A stretch of DNA of 64,000 nt from Hyphomicrobiales bacterium. GTDB taxonomy: Bacteria > Pseudomonadota > Alphaproteobacteria > Rhizobiales > Rhizobiaceae. Positions within the stretch are counted from its first letter, which is position 1. Each line of letters opens with the position of its first letter. The notes beneath the pieces were generated by a model, which saw only the letters and a list, made by a program, of their open reading frames with translations, was not told the DNA's origin and ran no database searches. Made by a program: the position numbers and the translations under genes. Below are positions 50,492 to 59,162 of the stretch, piece by piece. Location: contig UBZP01000018.1 in NCBI GenBank assembly GCA_900469965.1, positions 1 to 64,000 of the forward strand, written 5' to 3'.

Positions 50492-51445
50492 ATGGCCCGC
50501 CGAGACCGACAGCTGCGCCCCGGAGCGTCGCCCTTGCCGAGAAAATCCCAGCCCAGAAAGCCCCAGCCCGGCAAACGCCCGTCCGGCAAGCGCCTGCCCG
50601 AAAAAAGCGCTGCCGGAAAGCCGCCGTCGCGAAGGTCATCGCCGAGAAAGCCGGAGGCGGGCAAGGCCGACCGGGTCACCCTGCAGCGGGCCTTCTCCAA
50701 GCTCGGCATCTGCTCGCGAAAGCAGGCGGAGGCCTTCATCCTGGAGGGGCGGGTGCGGGTCAACGGCAAGGTGGTCACCGCTGTCGATACCTGGGTGGAG
50801 ATGAATTCCGACCGGATCGAACTCGACGGCGCGGTGCTGAAGGCGCGGGCGAAGATCTACCTGGCGCTGAACAAGCCGCGCGGCCTCGTCACCACGCGCG
50901 ACGATCCCGAGGGGCGCGATACCGTCTTCGATTGCCTCGAGGGGCTCGACCTTCCCTTCGTCGTGCCGATCGGCCGCCTGGACAAGGCGAGCGAGGGGCT
51001 GCTCCTGTTCACCAACGACACGCAGCTGGCGCAGCGGCTGCTCGATCCCGACAAGGACGTGCGGAAGATCTACCACGTGCAGGTGTCGGGCGAGCCGGGC
51101 GAAGCGGAGCTTGCGCGGATGACGGCCGGGATCGAGGCGGACGGACAGGTCCTGACGGCGGCGGCCGTCCGGCTGTTGCGGAGCGGGGAGAAGAACGCCT
51201 GGCTCGAGGTGGCGCTGACTGAAGGGAAGAACCGGCAGATCCGGCGCATGCTGGAAGCGCTCGGCCTGGAGTGCCTGCGTCTCGTCCGGGTCTCGATCGG
51301 CGATATCGTGCTCGGCGATCTGGCCAAGGGGGCGACCCGTTTCCTCAGCGATGACGAGGTCCGCTCGCTCCGGCGCAGCACCGGGCTTCGCCCGGATGCC
51401 GCGGCGGGCGAGAAAGGGCCTCTCAGGGCCAACAAGACGGTCTGA
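50492..51445 (+). CDS. RsuA/RluB/RluE-family rRNA pseudouridine synthase
   Basis: A 317-residue enzyme. Residues about 1-60 are a basic, low-complexity tail of Pro/Lys/Arg/Ser; an S4 RNA-binding domain (about 62-108) and the catalytic domain with GRLDKASEGLLLFTND follow, Asp164 being the nucleophile. IYLALNKPRGLVTT and NRQIRRMLEALG are family hallmarks. It isomerises a uridine in rRNA; position not predictable. The basic N-terminal tail is longer than in E. coli relatives, as often in alphaproteobacteria, and the start codon in this region is uncertain. Confidence 0.9.
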   Translation: MARRDRQLRPGASPLPRKSQPRKPQPGKRPSGKRLPEKSAAGKPPSRRSSPRKPEAGKADRVTLQRAFSKLGICSRKQAEAFILEGRVRVNGKVVTAVDTWVEMNSDRIELDGAVLKARAKIYLALNKPRGLVTTRDDPEGRDTVFDCLEGLDLPFVVPIGRLDKASEGLLLFTNDTQLAQRLLDPDKDVRKIYHVQVSGEPGEAELARMTAGIEADGQVLTAAAVRLLRSGEKNAWLEVALTEGKNRQIRRMLEALGLECLRLVRVSIGDIVLGDLAKGATRFLSDDEVRSLRRSTGLRPDAAAGEKGPLRANKTV

Positions 51446-51487
51446 CACCCGCACGGAACGACAGGTCGATCCGTGTCGTGGCCGATT

Positions 51488-52717
51488 TCAGCCGGTGGTG
51501 ACCGCGGCCCCGCCCGCCACCTTCAGGATCGCCGAGAAGCGCGGATCGAAGGCGCGGCCGATCGGCTCGGCGGCGGCCCCGCGGGCGACCGACCAGGGAT
51601 CGGTCAGGCCGAGCTGAAGCCGCGGCAGCATGCGCCCCGGCCGGTCCGCGGTCGAGGGCAGCAGCGGTTCCATCGCGGCGATCAGCCGGCGGGCGAGCGG
51701 TTCCGGCGCGCCGCCGCACAGGATGACCGTCTGCGGGTCGAAGATCGTCTCGATCAGGTGGACGCCCCAGCGCAGGTCCGTCGCTGCCGAAGCGATCCAT
51801 TCGAGCACGCGGGGGTCGTCCGCTTCGGCGCGGCGACCGATCTCGTCATAGACGCCGTGGGCGGCCGGATCGATCTGCAGGTGCTGGTAGAGCGAGGCGA
51901 GCGAGGCGCGATGTTCGAGCGAGGTGCGCCCGGGATCGTGCGGGGAGAGCAGGGCCATGCCGATCTCGCCGCCATTGCCGTTGGCGCCGCTGTAGAGTTC
52001 GGAATTGAGGATCAGGCCGGCGCCGATGCCGTAGCCGAGATAGAGGCAGACGGCGTGATCGACGCCATGGGCCGCCCCGACCATGCGCTCGGCGGTCGCG
52101 CACGCGGCCGCGTCGTTCTGCAGGCCCACCTCGAGCCCCGTTCCGGACGCGAGCGTTTCGGCGAGGGGATATTTCTGCCAGGCCTGCATCATCCACTGGT
52201 CGTTGTCGGCGCCGTCGACGCCGAAGGGGCCGGGCATGGCGACGCCGAGGCCGACGAGGCGCGCCTCGGATTCGCGGGCGAGCGCCGAAAGCCCGTCGCG
52301 CACGCCGGCGACGAGGTCGAGCACGACCCTGGCGCCGTTCGCCGGTCCGTCGGGCGGCAGGTCCGCCTCGGCGCGGACGAGCACCGTGCCGACGAGATCG
52401 ACGGCGACGGCGCGCGTCACGAGGCGATCGATCTGCAGCCCGATCGCGAAAGCCCCGCCGGGCACCAGCGCGTAGGGGGTGGACGGCTGGCCGCGCCCCT
52501 TCCGCACCGTCTCCTGCGTAACGACCAGCCCGTCGCGTTCCAGTTCGTCGATGATGTTGGAGACGGTCTGCTTGGTCAGCCGCGTGGCGCGGGCGAGATC
52601 GGCCCGCGACAGGGCGCCGTTCAGCCGCAGCGCGTCGATGATGACGCGGCGGTTGTGCGCGCTCGTGCCTTCATGGTTGGTGCCGCTCTTGGCGCGGATC
52701 GGCTGCGATCGGTTCAT
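51488..52717 (-). CDS. ROK-family transcriptional regulator (NagC/XylR type)
   Basis: A 409-residue ROK regulator: winged helix in about 20-75 (LARATRLTKQTVSNII) and a sugar-kinase-like domain (AIGLQIDRL ... GLGVAMPGPF ... LYLGYGIGAGLI). The usual ROK zinc cluster (H-x9-C-x-C-x4-C) is absent: after GGEIGMALLSPH comes DPGRTSLEHR with no cysteines. GAGGGATTGC precedes the ATG. It is divergent from a sugar ABC operon with a 23-base operator between, so it is probably its repressor, responding to a sugar or sugar phosphate. Confidence 0.91.
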   Translation of the reverse strand: MNRSQPIRAKSGTNHEGTSAHNRRVIIDALRLNGALSRADLARATRLTKQTVSNIIDELERDGLVVTQETVRKGRGQPSTPYALVPGGAFAIGLQIDRLVTRAVAVDLVGTVLVRAEADLPPDGPANGARVVLDLVAGVRDGLSALARESEARLVGLGVAMPGPFGVDGADNDQWMMQAWQKYPLAETLASGTGLEVGLQNDAAACATAERMVGAAHGVDHAVCLYLGYGIGAGLILNSELYSGANGNGGEIGMALLSPHDPGRTSLEHRASLASLYQHLQIDPAAHGVYDEIGRRAEADDPRVLEWIASAATDLRWGVHLIETIFDPQTVILCGGAPEPLARRLIAAMEPLLPSTADRPGRMLPRLQLGLTDPWSVARGAAAEPIGRAFDPRFSAILKVAGGAAVTTG

Positions 52718-52739
52718 CCTGCAATCCCTCTTGACAGCA

Positions 52740-52768
52740 GTAGAAGTCTGGGAAAAACTTAAGTCAAG
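52740..52768 (-). promoter_or_regulatory. Promoter of the ROK gene
   Basis: On the minus strand CTTGAC (52763-52768), a 17-base spacer and TTCTAC (52740-52745). The operator at 52759-52781 covers the -35 box, implying autorepression. Confidence 0.5.
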
Positions 52769-52781
52769 TCATTTGACTTAA
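52759..52781. promoter_or_regulatory. ROK operator candidate (9-base inverted arms)
   Basis: TTAAGTCAA and TTGACTTAA separated by 5 bases, a perfect inverted repeat of 23 bases, AT-rich as usual for NagC/XylR-type sites. It is placed between the ROK gene and the divergent transporter operon. Confidence 0.7.
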
Positions 52782-52937
52782 TAAGGGGCCGCAGAGCCTC
52801 GGGGAACGGAAGCCGGTCGAACCGGCAGGATTTCAGTCCACAATGGGCATTCCCGCAGGGAGTGTCGCGGATGCCGCGGACCGATGGACGGGGCGGGCGT
52901 CCCAATGCCGATCGCGATCGAAAACCAGGAGGCAGAC

Positions 52938-54176
52938 ATGTCGAATTCCATCACCAGGGCCCTGATCGGTGCCGCGCTCCTCAGCGCGTCATTCGCCCAT
53001 CAGGCGCTTGCGGAAACCACGCTGAACGCGTTGTTCATGGCGCAGGCCGCCTATAGCGAGGCGGACGTCCGCGCCATGACCGAAGCCTTCTCAAAGGCCA
53101 ATCCGGATATCAAGGTCAATCTCGAATTCGTCCCCTATGAGGGCCTGCACGACAAGACGGTGCTGGCGCAGGGCTCGGGCGGCGGCTACGACGTCGTGCT
53201 GTTCGACGTGATCTGGCCGGCGGAGTATGCCAGCAACAACGTGCTGGTCGACGTCTCCGCGCGCATCACCGACGAGATGAAGAAGGGCGTGCTGCCCGGC
53301 GCCTGGACGACGGTGCAGTATGACGGCAAGTCCTATGGCATGCCGTGGATCCTCGACACCAAGTATCTCTTCTACAACAAGGAGATCCTGGAGAAGGCCG
53401 GCATCACGGCGCCGCCGAAGACCTGGGACGAGCTCGCCGCACAGGCCAAGACGATCAAGGACAAGGGCCTGCTCGCAACGCCGATAGCCTGGAGCTGGGC
53501 GCAGGCGGAAGCGGCGATCTGCGACTACACGACGCTCGTCAGCGCCTATGGCGGCGACTTCCTGAAGGACGGCAAGCCGGCCTTCCAGAGCGGCGGCGGG
53601 CTTGATGCGCTCAACTACATGGTGAGCAGCTACACCTCCGGCCTGACCAACCCGAACTCGAAGGAATTCCTCGAGGAGGACGTCCGCAAGGTCTTCGAGA
53701 ACGGCGAAGCGGCCTTCGCGCTGAACTGGACCTACATGTACAACCTCGCCAATGCCGGCGCCGACAGCAAGGTGGCCGGCAAGGTCGGCGTCGTGCCGGC
53801 GCCGGGCGTCGCCGGCAAGAGCGAGGTCTCGGCCGTCAACGGCTCGATGGGGCTCGGCATCACCAGCGTCAGCCAGCACCCGGACGAGGCCTGGAAATAC
53901 ATCGAGTTCATGACCTCGCAGGCAACGCAGAACCAGTATGCCAAGCTGAGCCTGCCGATCTGGGCCTCGTCCTACGAGGATCCGGCCGTGACCAAGGGGC
54001 AGGAGGAGCTGATCGGCGCCGCCAAGCTCGGGCTCGCCGCCATGTATCCGCGGCCGACCACGCCGAAATACCAGGAGCTCTCGACTGCGCTGCAGCAGGC
54101 GATCCAGGAGGCGCTGCTCGGGCAGTCCTCCGCCGAGGATGCGCTCAAGTCGGCCGCCGACAACAGCGGGCTCTGA
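52938..54176 (+). CDS. Sugar ABC transporter, extracellular solute-binding protein (family 1)
   Basis: A 412-residue CUT1-type binding protein with a Sec signal (about 1-29, cleavage after ALA) and mature ETTLNALFMAQAAYSEADV. YDVVLFDVIWPAEYA and YGMPWILDTKYLFYNKE are standard blocks of the family. CAGGAGG precedes the ATG. First gene of an operon with two permeases, a SIS protein, a PfkB kinase and an ATPase. Confidence 0.94.
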   Translation: MSNSITRALIGAALLSASFAHQALAETTLNALFMAQAAYSEADVRAMTEAFSKANPDIKVNLEFVPYEGLHDKTVLAQGSGGGYDVVLFDVIWPAEYASNNVLVDVSARITDEMKKGVLPGAWTTVQYDGKSYGMPWILDTKYLFYNKEILEKAGITAPPKTWDELAAQAKTIKDKGLLATPIAWSWAQAEAAICDYTTLVSAYGGDFLKDGKPAFQSGGGLDALNYMVSSYTSGLTNPNSKEFLEEDVRKVFENGEAAFALNWTYMYNLANAGADSKVAGKVGVVPAPGVAGKSEVSAVNGSMGLGITSVSQHPDEAWKYIEFMTSQATQNQYAKLSLPIWASSYEDPAVTKGQEELIGAAKLGLAAMYPRPTTPKYQELSTALQQAIQEALLGQSSAEDALKSAADNSGL

Positions 54177-54193
54177 TCGCCCGAGCATCATCA

Positions 54194-54215
54194 CCGGGCG
54201 GCGGACGCCGCCCGG
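54194..54215 (+). other. Perfect 9-base-pair stem-loop after the binding-protein gene
   Basis: CCGGGCGGC (54194-54202) pairs with GCCGCCCGG (54207-54215) around a tetraloop, 17 bases after the stop and 136 bases before the next gene. No T run; likely an mRNA-stability element that sets a higher level of the binding protein. Confidence 0.6.
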
Positions 54216-54351
54216 ACCTGCCGCCGCCTGCACTTCCGCCTCGATCGGAGCTGCGGTGACTTTGACAGACCCGCGCCGGACGTGATCCTCTTTCGGAACG
54301 AGATTCCGAAGGATCGCGACCGGCCGCATCGAAGACTGAAAGGGCTGCCCG

Positions 54352-55236
54352 ATGTCCGGCACCTGGATGAGCACCAGAGCCTGGCTCCTGATGACGCCGC
54401 TGCTCGCGGTCATGATCGCCGTGATCGGCTGGCCGATGGTCCAGACGGTCGGTCTGTCCTTCACCGATGCCAAGCTCGTCGGAACCGCCGGCACGTTCGT
54501 CGGCCTCGACAACTATGCGCGGATGCTCGCGAGCAGCAACTTCCAGCGCACGCTCGTGACGACCGTGTGGTTCGCCGTCGTCTCGGTGGGTGCGGAGATG
54601 ATGCTCGGCGTGCTCGCGGCGCTGCTGCTGAACCAGGAGTTCCGCGGCCGCACCGCCTTGCGGGCCCTGATGATCCTCCCCTGGGCGCTGCCGACCGTCG
54701 TCAACGCCACGCTCTGGCGGCTGATCTACAATCCGGAGTATGGCGCGCTGAACGCGGCGCTGACGCAGATCGGGCTGCTCGATGCCTACCGCTCGTGGCT
54801 CGGCGAGCCGGGCTCGGCGCTGACGGCGCTGATCGTCGCCGATTGCTGGAAGAATTTTCCGCTGGTGGCGCTGATCGCGCTCGCCGCGCTCCAGGCGGTG
54901 CCGCGCGACATCACCGCCGCCTCGCTGGTCGACGGCGCCGGCCCGTTCAACCGCTTCCGCTTCGTCATCCTGCCCTATCTGGCGGGTCCGCTGGTGGTGG
55001 CGCTGGTGCTGCGCACGATCGAGGCCTTCAAGGTGTTCGACATCATCTGGGTGATGACGCGCGGGGGGCCGGCCAACAGCACCCGCACGCTGTCGATCCT
55101 CGTCTACCAGGAAGCGTTCTCGTTCCAGCGTGCCGGCTCCGGCGCGTCGCTGGCGCTGATCGTGACGCTGCTCGTCACCCTGCTGGCGCTCGCCTATGCG
55201 GCGCTGGTGCGCAAGACGGCGGGGAGGGCCTTCTGA
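54352..55236 (+). CDS. Sugar ABC transporter permease (MalF/UgpA type)
   Basis: A 294-residue permease with six membrane segments and an EAA-type loop (AASLVDGAGPFNRFRFVILPY). AAAGGG lies before the ATG. It overlaps the next permease gene by TGATG. Confidence 0.93.
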   Translation: MSGTWMSTRAWLLMTPLLAVMIAVIGWPMVQTVGLSFTDAKLVGTAGTFVGLDNYARMLASSNFQRTLVTTVWFAVVSVGAEMMLGVLAALLLNQEFRGRTALRALMILPWALPTVVNATLWRLIYNPEYGALNAALTQIGLLDAYRSWLGEPGSALTALIVADCWKNFPLVALIALAALQAVPRDITAASLVDGAGPFNRFRFVILPYLAGPLVVALVLRTIEAFKVFDIIWVMTRGGPANSTRTLSILVYQEAFSFQRAGSGASLALIVTLLVTLLALAYAALVRKTAGRAF

Positions 55237-56081
55237 TGGAGCGCAGGAGCCTCGCCTTTTCCGTCTTCATCCACATGGCCGCGCTGCTGCTCGCAGCCGT
55301 GATTCTGGCGCCGCTCGTCTGGCTGTTCGTCATGAGCATTTCGCCGGCCGCCGACCTCTCCGCCAAGCCGCTGCGCTGGTGGCCGCAGACCGTCGATTTC
55401 TCGCGCTACGCGCTCCTGCTATCGACGGTGGCCAACAGCGCGGGTGCCGCCTTCACGGCCTCGCTCCGAAACAGCCTGCTCGTCTCCGGGATGGCGACGG
55501 CGGCGGCGATCGCACTTGCCATCCCGGCCGGCTGGGCGGTGTCACGAACGCCTACGGTCGGCTGGTCGCTGTCGCTCGTCATCGCCACCTACATGCTGCC
55601 GCCGGTGGCCCTTGCCGTGCCGCTCTACATGGGGCTTTCGGCTCTCGGCTTGCTGAACACCGTCTTCGGGCTCGCGCTGGTCTACCTGACGATCCTTGCC
55701 CCCTTTACCACCTGGCTGATGAAATCCGGCTTCGACACGATCCCGCGCGAGATCGAATCCGCGGCAATGATCGACGGGGCCGGGCTGTGGCAGACGCTGC
55801 GCATCATCACGCTGCCGCTGGCCGCCCCCGTGATGGCGACCTCGGCGCTGTTCGCCTTCCTGCTCGCCTGGGACGAGTTCTTCTATGCGCTGCTGTTCAC
55901 CTCCGACCAGCGCGCCAAGACCCTCACGGTCGCCATCGCCGATCTCGCCGGCGGCCGGGTATCCGACTACGGACTGATCGCCACCGCCGGCGTGCTCGCC
56001 GCCCTGCCGCCGGTGCTGATCGGTTTTCTCATGCAACGGGCCCTGATCTCGGGGCTGACCAGCGGCGGCGTCAAGGGATGA
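55236..56081 (+). CDS. Sugar ABC transporter permease (MalG/UgpE type)
   Basis: A 281-residue permease with six membrane segments; EAA-type loop ESAAMIDGAGLWQTLRIITLP. The start at 55236 overlaps the preceding TGA, and its own stop overlaps the next start (ATGA), so the three genes are translated in a coupled way. Confidence 0.93.
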   Translation: MERRSLAFSVFIHMAALLLAAVILAPLVWLFVMSISPAADLSAKPLRWWPQTVDFSRYALLLSTVANSAGAAFTASLRNSLLVSGMATAAAIALAIPAGWAVSRTPTVGWSLSLVIATYMLPPVALAVPLYMGLSALGLLNTVFGLALVYLTILAPFTTWLMKSGFDTIPREIESAAMIDGAGLWQTLRIITLPLAAPVMATSALFAFLLAWDEFFYALLFTSDQRAKTLTVAIADLAGGRVSDYGLIATAGVLAALPPVLIGFLMQRALISGLTSGGVKG

Positions 56082-57112
56082 CCAGGGCCATGACCAGGAA
56101 CGAACAGACACAGCGCCCCGCAGGGCTCGTCGCGATCGATCGCGAGATGGCAAGGCAACGGGCCGATGCGGTCGCCTCCTTCCATGCGAGCGGCGAGGTG
56201 GCGGCCAGGGTGGCGGCTTCGATGCGCAAGACCGGGCAACTGCTCCTGCTCGGCATGGGCGGCTCGCATGCCGTCGGGCGCGCCGTCGAGCCGCTCTACC
56301 GGGCGCTCGGCATCGACGCGATCGCCGTGCCGCTGTCCGAGCAGCTGGGCCAGCCGTTGAAGACCGGGGGCAGGACCATTCTGATGACGTCGCAGTCCGG
56401 CGAGAGCGCGGAGGTGCTGCGCTGGTTTTCGGAGACCGGCGGCACGCCGGAGACCTTCGGGCTGACGCTGGAAGGCGGTTCGTTCCTCGCAAGGCAAGCG
56501 CCCTGCCTCGTCGGCGCCGGCGGCACCGAACTCGCCTTTGCGGCGACCCGCAGCCTGACGATCAGCCTCGCGCTGCACCTTGCCGTTCTCGCCGCTCTCG
56601 GCGACGATCCGGCCCCGGCGCTGGCGGCCCTTGCGAACACGCAGGAACCGGACATTGCGCCGGCCGTCGCGGCACTCTCCGGCGTCTCGGCCGTCGTCAC
56701 GTCGGGCCGCAGGCTGCAGGGTGCCGCCGAGGCGCTGGCGCTCGGGCTGACCGAGCTGTCGCGCCGGCCGTGCTTCTCGCTGGAGGGCGGGCAGTTGCGG
56801 CACGGGCCGATGGAGATGCTGCAGCCGGAGACCGGCGTGGTGCTCTTCCGCGGCAACGATCCGACAGGGCCGCTGGTGACGGCCATGGCGGTGTCGGCGG
56901 TCGAGACGGGGGCGCCGGTGGTGATCTTCGATGCATCCGGCGCGCCCGCCGTGGACGGTGCGGTGACGCTCGCCTTTGCGCCTGCGACCGGCCTTGCGGC
57001 GATCTTCGCCATGCTGCCGGTCGCGCAGCGGCTGATGATCGCCTTTGCCTGGGAAAGGGTGGACGACGTCGGAACGCCGGTGCGCACCACCAAGGTCACC
57101 CGGAGCGAATGA
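56078..57112 (+). CDS. SIS-domain sugar isomerase / deglycase (AgaS, FrlB-like)
   Basis: A 344-residue protein with two SIS (sugar isomerase) domains. LLLLGMGGSHAVGRAVEPLY (about 52-70) and ILMTSQSGESAEVL (about 100-113) form the sugar-phosphate-binding loop; the second domain carries SLEGGQLRHGPMEM, the motif of GlmS-type isomerases. It lacks a glutaminase domain, so ammonia-dependent synthesis is unlikely; deamination or deglycation of an amino-sugar or Amadori phosphate fits. ATGA overlap upstream and an overlap with the kinase gene downstream point to one pathway. Confidence 0.88.
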   Translation: MTRAMTRNEQTQRPAGLVAIDREMARQRADAVASFHASGEVAARVAASMRKTGQLLLLGMGGSHAVGRAVEPLYRALGIDAIAVPLSEQLGQPLKTGGRTILMTSQSGESAEVLRWFSETGGTPETFGLTLEGGSFLARQAPCLVGAGGTELAFAATRSLTISLALHLAVLAALGDDPAPALAALANTQEPDIAPAVAALSGVSAVVTSGRRLQGAAEALALGLTELSRRPCFSLEGGQLRHGPMEMLQPETGVVLFRGNDPTGPLVTAMAVSAVETGAPVVIFDASGAPAVDGAVTLAFAPATGLAAIFAMLPVAQRLMIAFAWERVDDVGTPVRTTKVTRSE

Positions 57113-58041
57113 TGCGGCCGCTTGCTGTCGTCGGCAACGTCAATGTCGACCTGATCCTCGGACCTGCCGCACCCTGGCCGAAGGCCGGGACGGAAATCAT
57201 CGTCGATCACGACGAATTGCGGGTTGGCGGGGCCGCCGGAAACACGGCCCTCGCCTGGGCGGGGATCGGCGCCGACTTCGCCATCGCCGCCAATGTCGGC
57301 TCGGACCAGTTTGGCCGCTGGCTGAAGGAAGAGTTCGGCGCCCATGCGGCGGCCTGGCCGGTGCGGCCCGAGGGCACTACGCTCTCGGTGGGCATCACCC
57401 ATCCCGACGGCGAGCGCACCTTCTTCACCACCCGCGGCCATCTCGCCCGCCTCGGCCTTGCCGACGTGCATCCGGTTCTGGACGGGCCGGCGCTTGCGGG
57501 CGGCTACCTGCTGCTCTGCGGCTCCTTCCTGACGGACGATCTGACAGGCGACTACCCGGCCCTCTTCGACTGGGCGGACCGGCACGGCATCGCGGTCGCG
57601 CTGGATACGGGCTGGCCGCTGGACGGCTGGACCGAGGCCAATTGTGCCGCCGCCCGCGGCTGGCTGTCGCGGTCCCGGATCGCGCTGATGAACGAGGTCG
57701 AGACGACGACGCTCGCCGGCACCGGCGAGCCCGCCGCGGCCGCCACGGCGATCCGGGCCCTGATGCCGGAGGGGGCGACCGTCGTCGTCAAGCGCGGCCC
57801 CGACGGGGCGATCGGCATCGGCAGCGACGGTGTGCTCGTTTCGCAGGATGCGCCCCGGGTGACCGTGATCGACACGATCGGCGCCGGCGACGTCTTCAAT
57901 GCCGGCTTCCTGGCGGCGCTTTCGAGCGGCGAGCCGCTGGCCGGCTGCCTGCGCGCCGGCACACACCTCGCCTCGATGGCGATTTCAACCCTTCCCCGCA
58001 GCTATGGCGGGATCGTTCGTTTCGGGGAGAGCATGCCGTGA
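57112..58041 (+). CDS. PfkB-family carbohydrate kinase
   Basis: A 309-residue ribokinase-fold kinase. VGNVNVDLILG at the N-terminus and VGGAAGNTALAWAGIG are the substrate-side motifs; DTIGAGDVFNAGFLAAL holds the anion hole and catalytic Asp. It phosphorylates a sugar, most likely the solute brought in by this operon, before the SIS enzyme acts. Two ATGs are adjacent (57109 and 57112) and overlap the stop of the SIS gene; 57112 is used here. Kinase-SIS pairs are known for fructoselysine and glucoselysine (frlD/frlB), giving a testable precedent. Confidence 0.91.
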   Translation: MRPLAVVGNVNVDLILGPAAPWPKAGTEIIVDHDELRVGGAAGNTALAWAGIGADFAIAANVGSDQFGRWLKEEFGAHAAAWPVRPEGTTLSVGITHPDGERTFFTTRGHLARLGLADVHPVLDGPALAGGYLLLCGSFLTDDLTGDYPALFDWADRHGIAVALDTGWPLDGWTEANCAAARGWLSRSRIALMNEVETTTLAGTGEPAAAATAIRALMPEGATVVVKRGPDGAIGIGSDGVLVSQDAPRVTVIDTIGAGDVFNAGFLAALSSGEPLAGCLRAGTHLASMAISTLPRSYGGIVRFGESMP

Positions 58042-59108
58042 GTGCGCTGGACATCATCGGGGTCCGCAAGACCTATGGCGAAATCGAGACGCTGAAAGGC
58101 ATCGACATTGCGCTGGAAAGCGGCGAGTTCCTTGTGCTGCTCGGCTCGTCCGGCTGCGGCAAGTCGACCCTGCTCAACATCATCGCCGGACTGGCCGAGG
58201 CCAGCGGCGGCGATGTGCGCATCGGCGGGCGCTCCGTCCTCGCGGCCCATCCGAAGGACCGCGACATCGCCATGGTGTTCCAGTCCTACGCGCTCTACCC
58301 GAACCTTTCGGTCCATCGCAACATCGGCTTCGGGCTGGAAATGCGCAAGGTGCCGGCCGCAGAACGCGACCGGGCGGTGCGGGAGGTGGCGAAGCTGCTG
58401 CAGATCGAGGCCCTGCTCGACCGCAAGCCCTCGCAACTGTCGGGCGGCCAGCGCCAGCGCGTCGCGATCGGCCGGGCGCTGGTGCGCAAGCCGCAGGTCT
58501 TCCTGTTCGACGAGCCGCTCTCCAACCTGGACGCCAAGCTCAGGATGGAGATGCGCACCGAGCTGAAGCGCCTCCACCAGATGCTGAAGACGACGATGGT
58601 CTACGTCACGCACGATCAGATCGAGGCGATGACGCTCGCGACGCGGATCGCGGTGATGCGCGACGGGCGGATCGAGCAGCTCGGCACGCCCGAGGAGATC
58701 TACAACCGGCCGGCGACGCTCTATGTCGCGACCTTCGTCGGCGCGCCGCCGATGAACCTGCTCGACACCGTGGCGGATGGCGGTCGCCTGGTCCTCGGCG
58801 ACAACGCCGCGCTGCCGCTGCCACAGGCCTGGAAGGACCGCGTGCGCGACGGCCGGCGGCTGGTTCTCGGCATCCGCCCCGAGGCGCTGCAGCTCGATGC
58901 TGCGGCCGGCCCGGCGATATCGGCCACCGTGGAGGTGGTGGAACTGACCGGGCCGGAACTCGTCGTGTCCGCCAGCATCGGCCGCCAGCGGATCATGGCC
59001 TGCCTGCCGCCGCGCAGCCGCATCGCGGCCGGACAGCGCCTCACCTTCGCCGTCGAAGAGGACGCCATGCACCTGTTCGACGCCGAGAGCGGCCTGCGGA
59101 TCGCCTGA
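58038..59108 (+). CDS. Sugar ABC transporter ATP-binding protein (UgpC/MalK family)
   Basis: A 356-residue CUT1 ATPase: Walker [38 protein letters not shown] and a C-terminal TOBE domain with IRPEALQL. The start is GTG overlapping the kinase stop (GTGA, 58038-58041). Last gene of the six-gene operon; the downstream DUF993 gene is convergent (54-base gap). Confidence 0.93.
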   Translation: MSALDIIGVRKTYGEIETLKGIDIALESGEFLVLLGSSGCGKSTLLNIIAGLAEASGGDVRIGGRSVLAAHPKDRDIAMVFQSYALYPNLSVHRNIGFGLEMRKVPAAERDRAVREVAKLLQIEALLDRKPSQLSGGQRQRVAIGRALVRKPQVFLFDEPLSNLDAKLRMEMRTELKRLHQMLKTTMVYVTHDQIEAMTLATRIAVMRDGRIEQLGTPEEIYNRPATLYVATFVGAPPMNLLDTVADGGRLVLGDNAALPLPQAWKDRVRDGRRLVLGIRPEALQLDAAAGPAISATVEVVELTGPELVVSASIGRQRIMACLPPRSRIAAGQRLTFAVEEDAMHLFDAESGLRIA

Positions 59109-59162
59109 TCGCTTCTTCGGGCGCTTTCGCCGGCTTCACCCGGCGGGCGTGCCGGGACGCTC

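Noticed and set aside
50143-50778. Minus-strand frame over the start of the pseudouridine synthase gene
   Set aside because: It is antisense to the low-complexity basic tail and has no start signal or family resemblance.
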